Translations under genes and position numbers: made by a program
Shown: one piece after another, positions 1 through 6,668 of the stretch
How positions within the stretch are numbered: position 1 is the stretch's first letter
Layout of the letters: each line of letters begins with the position of its first letter
Assembly (NCBI GenBank): GCA_965651255.1
Contig: CBFGRU010000118.1
Span: 1 to 9,589 of the forward strand
Direction of reading: 5' to 3'
Length of the DNA stretch: 9,589 bases
Source: CBFGRU01 sp965651255
Lineage (GTDB): Bacteria > Planctomycetota > Phycisphaerae > Phycisphaerales > SM1A02
The notes under the pieces: model-generated
What the model saw: the letters and a program-made list of their open reading frames with translations, nothing else
What the model was told of the DNA's origin: nothing
The model's database searches: none

Positions 1-1664
1 CGTTCAAACGACTCGCGTCCGATGAGAAGCACGTTCTCACCGGACTCGGCCGAAGGCCGACGCGCAAGGTACGCCTGCACCTCCGGTCGACCCGGGTCGG
101 CTTCAATGCGCAGCCCCCCCGGGCCGAACGTTCCGCCGAGGGTTGGGATCAATTGCGCAGGCGGCAGCACACGGTACACGCGGAAGGCCGGATCGACCGT
201 CCGGTACCGACCGTTCTCATCGCGACCGATCCCGAAATCAAGAATCTCAAAGCCGCTCATCTGGTCGAAGAAGGCCGCAAACGCCTCTCGGTCAAACGGG
301 CTGACGGTCATCGGGCGATTGTGTTCTCGCACCCACTTCTGAAAGAACACTTCGCGCGATTCCTCATACTCTGCCTCGAACGCCTTTCGCACATCGTTCC
401 AATCGGCGCGCTGGCCCAGATGGTCCTGGGCGAATCGGCGCAACGCACGCCAGAACGCTGTGCGGTCGGTCTCGGGCAATGGCATGCCGGGACCGTGTTC
501 GAGCATGATGAAAACAAACGCGCCCTTGTCGTACCCCACAAACCGATTCACACCGGAATCGCGCCCGAATCGATCGAGTGCTGCATTATCCAGCCCTTCC
601 GGGTCGGTGGATAGTTTCATCAGAGTATCTCGTCGCCAATCGCGGCCGGCATCTTCCCCCCCATCAGCAATGCGCCGCCAGTAGTTCGCGCCGTAGGTGG
701 CGAGTGCCTCGCACCAGTTGCCATCAGCCGGGTCAACATACACGCCGTTACCCCACCAGTTATGCAGCAGTTCATGGTCGAGATATCCGTACCCGAGCGA
801 ACGCGGCCCCATCGCGACAACCTGCGGGCCGAGAACGGTAAACCCCGGATACGCGAAGCCGCTGGAGAAGAAGTTCTCCACAATCGTGAATCGTGCAAAG
901 GGAAACCTTCCCAGGAGCGGAACATAGAGGTCGAGGTAGGACTTCGCCGCATCAATGAAGAGCGGCGCAAGGGCGGCCCGCTCCGGCGAGAACATCGTGA
1001 CAATCTCGACCGGGCCTTCCGCAGTGTCGTGCACGGCACCTTCTGTGAGGTGCTGGTTGCCGACGATCGACAATCCCTCAACCGCTCGCGGCGTGCGCCA
1101 CTTCCATACTGGTGCGGCAAAGTCCTGCGACATTTCCGCCGGTTCGCCCGACGCGACGAACGACCACCCTTCAATCGGGACGATTGCCACACTTCCGGGC
1201 AGCAACTCGGTGACTGAAGTCGATTCATGAATCCACTGCGGATACCACGCGCTTCCGTCAGAGAGAAACACGCCGTCCTCGCCGATATGCGCCTGCACGC
1301 CGAAGTTATGAATCGCGCCGGCGATTTCACCTGCTTCGACATCGTCGGTCAAAGTTCCCTCCAGCAGGATGCGCAACGAACGTTCACCCCCCTGAAGGTG
1401 AACGGTGACCGTGCCGACACCGTCGCGGTCATCGCGCTCGCGCAGAAACAGCATCTCTTCTTCTTCAGCAAAGATCGCACGGATCGATATCTCATCACGC
1501 AGGCGAAACGTGAGCGTGCCGACCCCTTCAACGGTGTACAGGGCATCGGCGCGCAATGCGTTCTCTGCCGGAGTGATCTGAACCCGCAGATCAACGGAGG
1601 AGATGGTTGCATCGGCAACCGCGAGAGAGGCGGTGAGCGAGAGAGCGGCGATCAACATCGGCAT
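1..1664 (-). CDS. Exported M1-like zinc metallopeptidase (3' end beyond window)
   Basis: This is the start of a gluzincin peptidase that should cleave peptides outside the cytoplasm. 554 codons are visible and no stop is reached before the left edge. The zinc site is HELLH (His297, Glu298, His301) followed by NWWGN and then Glu319 in GNWCEALATY. Tyr378 in YDKGAF matches the transition-state tyrosine of M1 enzymes. The classic GxMEN substrate motif is absent; SGFAYPGF (about residues 268-275) sits in its place, as in a divergent M1 subgroup. Residues 1-19 form a hydrophobic signal peptide with likely cleavage at AVA-DA or ADA-TI, but it has no Lys or Arg in the n-region. The start is fixed by a strong Shine-Dalgarno (1671-1679). 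No ATG, GTG or TTG lies in this frame between it and the nuoG stop; ATG at 1658 is the only close alternative. The segment after about residue 460 looks like a separate C-terminal extension of unknown role. The gene lies 75 nt after nuoG and may be co-transcribed with it. The substrate cannot be inferred. Confidence 0.85.
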   Translation of the reverse strand, partial: MPMLIAALSLTASLAVADATISSVDLRVQITPAENALRADALYTVEGVGTLTFRLRDEISIRAIFAEEEEMLFLRERDDRDGVGTVTVHLQGGERSLRILLEGTLTDDVEAGEIAGAIHNFGVQAHIGEDGVFLSDGSAWYPQWIHESTSVTELLPGSVAIVPIEGWSFVASGEPAEMSQDFAAPVWKWRTPRAVEGLSIVGNQHLTEGAVHDTAEGPVEIVTMFSPERAALAPLFIDAAKSYLDLYVPLLGRFPFARFTIVENFFSSGFAYPGFTVLGPQVVAMGPRSLGYGYLDHELLHNWWGNGVYVDPADGNWCEALATYGANYWRRIADGGEDAGRDWRRDTLMKLSTDPEGLDNAALDRFGRDSGVNRFVGYDKGAFVFIMLEHGPGMPLPETDRTAFWRALRRFAQDHLGQRADWNDVRKAFEAEYEESREVFFQKWVREHNRPMTVSPFDREAFAAFFDQMSGFEILDFGIGRDENGRYRTVDPAFRVYRVLPPAQLIPTLGGTFGPGGLRIEADPGRPEVQAYLARRPSAESGENVLLIGRESFE

Positions 1665-1670
1665 CGCGGG

Positions 1671-1679
1671 CTTCCTTCC
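1671..1679 (-). promoter_or_regulatory. Ribosome binding site of the M1-like peptidase
   Basis: The minus strand reads GGAAGGAAG here, followed by a 6-nt spacer and ATG at 1664. This is the clearest Shine-Dalgarno in the window and decides in favour of the ATG at 1664 over the in-frame ATG at 1658. Confidence 0.7.
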
Positions 1680-1739
1680 GTATGGACGTACTGTCAGGGA
1701 AGGATAGCGCCACGAGTTGTCGTTTGTTGATGGTCTCGT

Positions 1740-3398
1740 TTACAGCTCGACCATAGGCATGTCGCTTTCGATATGCCGCTTCGGTGCCGGCCTTTGAATC
1801 TCGTTCAGAAACTCCGGCAGGCCGTGCGCCTCTGCCATGCGCACATGGGTTGCGTGGCTGTTGTATGCCACGGGCCTGGTACCTTCGCGCGAGGCCGCCA
1901 GATCGATGGCGAGTTGCGCCTCACTCTTGCAATAGTCGATCGGATCGATCGCTCGCTCGAACGCCTGAAGTCGGTGATCGATGTTCTCGAACGTGCCGGC
2001 TTTCTCCGCCCAGGTCGCGCCAGGCAACACCACATCGGCGGCGGCGGTCAGGCCGTTGGCGATCGTCTCGATCGCCACGATGAACTTGCCATGGTTGCTG
2101 GTGAGGAACCGCTGCAGTTCCGGCGACACCCAATCGCTGGGATAGTTACCGGTGAACGCGACGGCCTTGACATCGTCGTTCTGAATCCTGCTAAGGAACG
2201 CATCAAACTCATGCACCGTCTTCGTGAACTTGCCCAGGACGCGCCGGACGCCGCGCGCGTTCGGCGCCTTTTCCGCACGCACGGTAAATCCACCGGGGAA
2301 TGTCTTATCCTCACCGGCGAACGGAACCGGACCGAGACCAAGTATGGCATCCGGGTCGATGGCGGTCACGTAGCTTGCCAGTTCGTACGCATCCTCACAA
2401 CTGAGCATCGGGCTGACCAGCAGCGCGAGCCGGCCTTGACCGGCACCGGCCTCGAACGCTGCGTTCACCGCGTCGTAAGCAGCGCGGTATGCCAGCGGAG
2501 CATCCGTCTCCGCGAACGCGGGCAACCGCTTCACCGACGGCAGTCGCAACCGCTTCACATCGTGAACAAAGCGCCAGCCGTACCGCACCTCGTCGGTAAT
2601 CCACCACTGATTGACTGCGGGATTCGGCCTCGGCTTGATGCGATAGATTTCACCTTCATTGTGGTGAATCTCAATGTTGTCGCCCGAGGCGGTGATCGGA
2701 TCGATCGAAGGGGTCTCTTTCAGGAACCAGACGCGCTGCGCGAAGAGGAAATCCTTATCAAGGAGCGCGCCGACCGGGCAGAGGTCAATGACGTTGCCCG
2801 CCAGTTCATTGTCCACCGCCATTCCGGGGAAGACGTCGATCTGTGCCGTAGAGCCACGACCATCGACCATCAACTCACCCGTTCCCGTCACCTCGCGGGT
2901 GAATCGCACGCATCGCGTACACATGATGCAGCGATCGGAATAGAGCAGGATGTTGGGCCCGACGTCTTTCTTCGGCTGCTTATTCTTCGCTTCCTGGAAG
3001 CGGGAGTATCCCCGACCGTATTGATAGGAGTAGTCCTGCAGATAGCATTCACCTGCCTGATCGCACACAGCGCAATCCACCGGATGATTGATCAGGAGAT
3101 ACTCCATGACCGCCTTCTGGTTGGCGATGGCCTTCGGGCTGTCGGTGCGAACGACCTGCCCGTCGCCGCATTGCGTTCGGCAGGTGGGAAGGAGCTTGGG
3201 AATTGGCTCCAGCTTGTTGTCGTTGCGCGGATTCGGGGCCCACACCTCTGCGAGACAAATGCGGCAGTTCGCCGGTGCGCTCAATCCGGGGTGGTAGCAA
3301 TAGTGCGGAATCTCTACCTCCGCGCGCAGGGCAACATCAAGGATGTTCTCACCCTTCTCGAATTCGCAGACTTTGCCGTTGATCGTGATCTGGGGCAT
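1740..3398 (-). CDS. nuoG: NADH-quinone oxidoreductase subunit G, short form
   Basis: This is the large iron-sulfur subunit of the peripheral arm of complex I (552 aa, cytoplasmic). It passes electrons from the NADH-oxidising module towards quinone. Three cluster sites are visible: a [2Fe-2S] site at Cys34, Cys45, Cys48 and Cys73; the His-ligated [4Fe-4S] site (N5) at His105, Cys109, Cys112 and Cys118; and the N4 [4Fe-4S] site at Cys157, Cys160, Cys163 and Cys207 (DLCPVGAL). No N7-type cysteine set follows. Residues from about 215 are a reduced molybdopterin-oxidoreductase-like domain that still carries the conserved LPGATWAEKAGTFENIDHR segment near residues 455-475. E. coli NuoG is about 900 aa and mitochondrial NDUFS1 about 730, so roughly 180-350 residues of that domain are missing. 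The reading frame is intact, so this is a compact form rather than a broken gene. The ATG is preceded by AAGG at 5-nt spacing. No other nuo gene is in the window: addA is upstream and a peptidase downstream. The identification is secure. Confidence 0.95.
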   Translation of the reverse strand: MPQITINGKVCEFEKGENILDVALRAEVEIPHYCYHPGLSAPANCRICLAEVWAPNPRNDNKLEPIPKLLPTCRTQCGDGQVVRTDSPKAIANQKAVMEYLLINHPVDCAVCDQAGECYLQDYSYQYGRGYSRFQEAKNKQPKKDVGPNILLYSDRCIMCTRCVRFTREVTGTGELMVDGRGSTAQIDVFPGMAVDNELAGNVIDLCPVGALLDKDFLFAQRVWFLKETPSIDPITASGDNIEIHHNEGEIYRIKPRPNPAVNQWWITDEVRYGWRFVHDVKRLRLPSVKRLPAFAETDAPLAYRAAYDAVNAAFEAGAGQGRLALLVSPMLSCEDAYELASYVTAIDPDAILGLGPVPFAGEDKTFPGGFTVRAEKAPNARGVRRVLGKFTKTVHEFDAFLSRIQNDDVKAVAFTGNYPSDWVSPELQRFLTSNHGKFIVAIETIANGLTAAADVVLPGATWAEKAGTFENIDHRLQAFERAIDPIDYCKSEAQLAIDLAASREGTRPVAYNSHATHVRMAEAHGLPEFLNEIQRPAPKRHIESDMPMVEL

Positions 3399-3439
3399 GA
3401 GAACCTTGATCCTGTGGGGGTGATACCGCTATCGACAGA

Positions 3440-3455
3440 CCCACCGACCGGCGGG
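3440..3455 (-). other. GC-rich hairpin in the addA-nuoG gap
   Basis: The minus strand reads CCCGCC-GGTC-GGTGGG, a 6-bp stem (one G-U pair) with a 4-nt loop. It lies between the addA stop and the nuoG start. No U-run follows it, so it is not a convincing intrinsic terminator. If the candidate promoter at 3466-3474 is real, the hairpin sits at the very 5' end of the nuoG leader. It may also be chance in GC-rich sequence. Confidence 0.25.
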
Positions 3456-3465
3456 CGGGGCCAGA

Positions 3466-3474
3466 ATCGTACCA
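3466..3474 (-). promoter_or_regulatory. Candidate extended -10 promoter for nuoG
   Basis: The minus strand reads TGG-TACGAT, fitting an extended -10 element (TGn plus four of six matches to TATAAT). It lies 67 nt upstream of the nuoG ATG, inside the 111-nt gap after addA. No good -35 hexamer is found 16-18 nt upstream (TTCGAC matches poorly), so the case rests on the extended -10 and on the gap being the longest in the window. Confidence 0.3.
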
Positions 3475-3509
3475 CGATCCGGCGGAGGGTCGAATACGCA
3501 ATTCAGCGG

Positions 3510-6500
3510 CTACATCGCGGGGATGACCTCGCCGGTCTCGACAAGAACGAGTCTCGTCCGCACGGACTCCGCCGCCACGCCGAATCGCGGAGCGATCGCC
3601 TCGGCATACGCGCGGAGCTGCGGTTGATAACGGTCGACCGCGCCCATGACACCGGACTCGACGTGCCCGACCCGATCGGTCTTGTAGTCAATCACTTCCA
3701 CTGACTCCGCGGGACCATCTTCCCGGGAACGGGTGATCACGATTCGATCGATCACGCCGCTTTGGATGCCCTCTGCCGTCCGACGAACAAAGGGAAGTTC
3801 ACGTTCCACGGTCAGGCGCGATGCATCACGATCTCCGACGCGAAGGATCGCGCTGATCTGCGGCGACGCGATGGCGCGACGAAACTCATTGACTCGGGCG
3901 GTGCACCAGGTGACATCCGTTGCAGGCAGCCGCCCTTGCAGCAACTGAATGAGAGACTCGTCATCGGCAGTAAACGTCTCGAGCCACTCGATCTGTTCAA
4001 AGAGCAGATGAATCGCCGTCCCCCGCAGGAGCGCGTGTTCATCTCGCGGTTGCAGACGACTTCGGAGGCGTTCTTCTTCGTGCGTCGATGGCGGTTCATC
4101 CCGGCGCAACCGATCCACGCGCCCTTCTCGCGAAGCGAGTTGAATGGCCTCGGCGCTGATGGTCGGTGCTTCGTCACGCTCGGCAGGAGTTGCGTCATCC
4201 AGCCAGTCATCGGTGCCCGCGGCAAAGGCGAGACCCGGTTCAGTCGCTCCTTCCGCCAGCGCATGTCGCAACAGACCGCTCATTGCCTTTCTCCCTGCGG
4301 TCGATGGTGCACCCTTCGCGGTCAACCCCGGCGCGTTGATCAACATGTACAACCCCTGTCGGGCGCGCGTCATTGCGACGTACAGCACGCACAAGCTCTC
4401 CCGAGCAATGCCCGCAGCGTGTGATTCGTACAACGGCTGCACCTCCGGCACGAGCGCGCGAAGCGAAGATTTCATCCAGCGCGAGATGCGATCGATCGGC
4501 CCCGCCACGCCGTTCCGGGTAAACACCACCGACGACTTCTGGCTGCAGAGATTCGATTCCAGTTCCGGCAGGACCACGAGATCAAACTCGAGTCCCTTTG
4601 ATTGGTGCACGGTCATCAACTGAATCGGCGCGGGTCGCGCATCACCAACGCTCTGCGCTTCAACGAGATCGATCAATCCTCTTGCGCGCCATTCACCCGA
4701 AGCATCCCATTGCTCTGCGAGTTCAACCAGTTGCAGCGCACGGCGCAATTCATACGCAGAAGCAGCATCTGCAACCCGGCTCAACCATCGGGCGATCGTG
4801 CCCGCGAAGCCCTCCCGCTGGATACGGTCACGAACTTCGTGCGCAAGGGCGCGACGGCGACCCACCGCACGATGGTCACTCAGCCCCACGACCGTACCGA
4901 GCGGTGAATGGGCGATGTGATACGCGGCGGCGGTGTCATCCGGATGCTCTGCCAGTTGCAGGAGATCAAGGACAGCGCCCACGAGCGGCGAATCGGTCAG
5001 CGGCCCCCCACCTCGACCTCCGACCGGCAAACCAAAACCCGTCGGCCCCAGTGCATACATCAATCGCTGTACGGCTGCGTTCGTGCGCGTGAGAACCCCG
5101 ATCGACCTCCCTCGTGCACGGTGGTGCAGATCAGCAATGAACGCTGCGGCCTGCTTGAATCGGCTGAGATCTTTCTCCTGCTTCTTTCCGTGGCCAACAT
5201 CAAGCAGATGCAGCTCCACCCGCCCGGGGAGATCGGCCCTGGCGGTTGAGTGCACCGCAAATCCCGCGGCCCATGCATCCGCAGCCTCGCGCGCATCATC
5301 CAGCGCCGGATTCATCGTGAGTGTCGTGAACACGCGGTTCACCGTCTCGATCACGATTGGCGACGAACGCCAGCTTTTTGCGAGCGGCGCATCGATCATC
5401 GCCGACTCTCCACCCTCGCCGAACAGCAGCGTGGGCAACTGCTCCAGTATCTCCGGCGCGGCGCTGCGCCAACCGTAAATCGATTGCTTCACATCACCGA
5501 CGCAGAAGAAGGATCGACCAGTCGTTTCATCGCTCACCAGTTCGCGGGCGATCGGTTCCAGCACGCGCCACTGCGGCACCGAAGTGTCCTGAAACTCATC
5601 CAGAAGCATGTGATCAATCTGTGCATCCAGCCGATAGCACAATTCGGTGTACCCTGAATCAAACATCGGGTCATGCTGCGCGCGATTCAGAATGAACGTG
5701 AGATCACTGAAGGCAATCGCATTGCGCTCGCGCTTCACATCAGAGTGATGTTGATCAAACCGGGTAAGCAGGTCACGAGTCGCGAGTGTCTGCGCCCGCG
5801 CACGGTGGATAAGCTCCGCCACCGCATGGTCGACCACCGGCTTGTACGCAGCGGCCATGTCATCAGGAATTCGCTGTCGTCCGTACATCTCTTCATCACG
5901 GGCGATCTTCGCGCTCACCCCCTTCTCGATGAACGCATCCCAGTCCCACACACGAGCCCGCGCGCAGTCCGCCGCGTGCGTCTTACCGAAACCCCTGCCG
6001 GCTGGCTCGAACGCTTCGAGCGACTGAATCGCCTGCACGAGGGCCGGCGGATCGAGCCGGCCTGGCCGCTCACGCAGGGTTTCCCACGCTTCGGGTAATG
6101 ATTCACGAAACACCTCGTACAGCGTCGCCACTTCGGAATCAAGTGTTCGATGCACACTGCGCTCGCTCTGCCCTTGCGTGATCAGTCGCAGTAGCTCAAC
6201 GAGATCATCACCATCTGCTTCATCGAGAACCCGGCGAATTGCTTCGGTGCGCACCGCAACGGTCTGCACTTCATCCATCACCTGCGCCCCCGGCGGTACG
6301 CGCAACTCGAGTGCAAACGCCCGAACCACCGAGGCGAAGAAGCTGTCCAGCGTGCGGATGTTCATCCGGTGAATTGATCGCGACAACTGCGTCAGCCGAC
6401 GCAATGCATCGTCGCGAGTCAATCTCGGCCTTGCGAGTTGTCCAGCCAATTCCACGCGCTTCGACGCATCTTCAACGGCTTCAGCCAGGCGCATGAGAAT

Positions 6501-6665
6501 GCGCTCGCGAATCTCGCCTGCTGCAGCCCGCGTAAACGTACTGGCAAGAATGCCATCGGGGCGTTCAATGCGGTCCACAATCGCCAGGTACCGCGTGACG
6601 AGTTGATACGTCTTGCCCGAGCCGGCGGAAGCCAGGATGCGCTGGTGTGGCATCTGTGTCGTCAT
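3510..6665 (-). CDS. addA: AddA-type UvrD-family helicase-nuclease
   Basis: This is the motor and nuclease subunit of an AddAB double-strand-break resection complex (1051 aa, cytoplasmic, superfamily 1A helicase). Motifs in order: Walker A ASAGSGKT (12-19, Lys18); motif Ia TFTRAAAGEIRERI (43-56); motif II DEFQDTS (356-362); motif III GDVKQSIYGWR (390-400); motif IV around Arg433 (SWRSS); motif V TVHQSKGLEF (685-694); motif VI YVAMTRAR (762-769). A RecB-type PD-(D/E)XK nuclease follows: GTAIHLLFE (His886), VIDRI (Asp973), DYKTD (Asp993, Lys995) and QLRAY (Gln1016, Tyr1020). Every catalytic residue I would expect for both activities is present. It is somewhat shorter than Bacillus AddA (about 1230 aa). 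The ATG starts 3 nt after the addB stop, which implies coupled translation. PcrA or UvrD itself is ruled out by the nuclease domain, and RecB is less likely because the partner is AddB-like and no RecC or RecD is seen. Confidence 0.92.
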   Translation of the reverse strand: MTTQMPHQRILASAGSGKTYQLVTRYLAIVDRIERPDGILASTFTRAAAGEIRERILMRLAEAVEDASKRVELAGQLARPRLTRDDALRRLTQLSRSIHRMNIRTLDSFFASVVRAFALELRVPPGAQVMDEVQTVAVRTEAIRRVLDEADGDDLVELLRLITQGQSERSVHRTLDSEVATLYEVFRESLPEAWETLRERPGRLDPPALVQAIQSLEAFEPAGRGFGKTHAADCARARVWDWDAFIEKGVSAKIARDEEMYGRQRIPDDMAAAYKPVVDHAVAELIHRARAQTLATRDLLTRFDQHHSDVKRERNAIAFSDLTFILNRAQHDPMFDSGYTELCYRLDAQIDHMLLDEFQDTSVPQWRVLEPIARELVSDETTGRSFFCVGDVKQSIYGWRSAAPEILEQLPTLLFGEGGESAMIDAPLAKSWRSSPIVIETVNRVFTTLTMNPALDDAREAADAWAAGFAVHSTARADLPGRVELHLLDVGHGKKQEKDLSRFKQAAAFIADLHHRARGRSIGVLTRTNAAVQRLMYALGPTGFGLPVGGRGGGPLTDSPLVGAVLDLLQLAEHPDDTAAAYHIAHSPLGTVVGLSDHRAVGRRRALAHEVRDRIQREGFAGTIARWLSRVADAASAYELRRALQLVELAEQWDASGEWRARGLIDLVEAQSVGDARPAPIQLMTVHQSKGLEFDLVVLPELESNLCSQKSSVVFTRNGVAGPIDRISRWMKSSLRALVPEVQPLYESHAAGIARESLCVLYVAMTRARQGLYMLINAPGLTAKGAPSTAGRKAMSGLLRHALAEGATEPGLAFAAGTDDWLDDATPAERDEAPTISAEAIQLASREGRVDRLRRDEPPSTHEEERLRSRLQPRDEHALLRGTAIHLLFEQIEWLETFTADDESLIQLLQGRLPATDVTWCTARVNEFRRAIASPQISAILRVGDRDASRLTVERELPFVRRTAEGIQSGVIDRIVITRSREDGPAESVEVIDYKTDRVGHVESGVMGAVDRYQPQLRAYAEAIAPRFGVAAESVRTRLVLVETGEVIPAM

Positions 6666-6668
6666 GCG

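Noticed and set aside
620..1342. A 240-codon minus-strand open frame inside the peptidase region.
   Set aside because: It is another frame of the M1-like peptidase. Its translation is rich in Arg and Ser and has no motif, whereas the true frame gives HELLH and the other catalytic residues.
1665..1739. Possible terminator or promoter between nuoG and the peptidase (ACGAG/CTCGT inverted pair, TATCCT hexamer).
   Set aside because: The stem is 5 bp with an 18-nt loop and no U-run, and no -35 element is correctly spaced from the hexamer.
1665..1742. The peptidase is in the same frame as nuoG, with only the TAA between them and no other stop, raising possible readthrough to a fusion.
   Set aside because: TAA is a strong stop. 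The peptidase has its own good ribosome site, and its signal peptide makes no sense inside a cytoplasmic fusion. A 25-codon stretch without a stop is likely by chance.
1936..2712. The string GATCGGATCGATCG occurs twice in nuoG (near 1938 and 2696), suggesting a repeat or binding site.
   Set aside because: Both copies encode Ile-Asp-Pro-Ile in frame and reflect codon choice. No larger repeat surrounds them.
1773..3704. A 643-codon open frame on the plus strand, antisense to nuoG and the end of addA.
   Set aside because: The opposite strand has NuoG with all its Fe-S ligands. The antisense translation has no recognisable motif and no separate gene context. Long antisense open frames are common opposite GC-rich genes.
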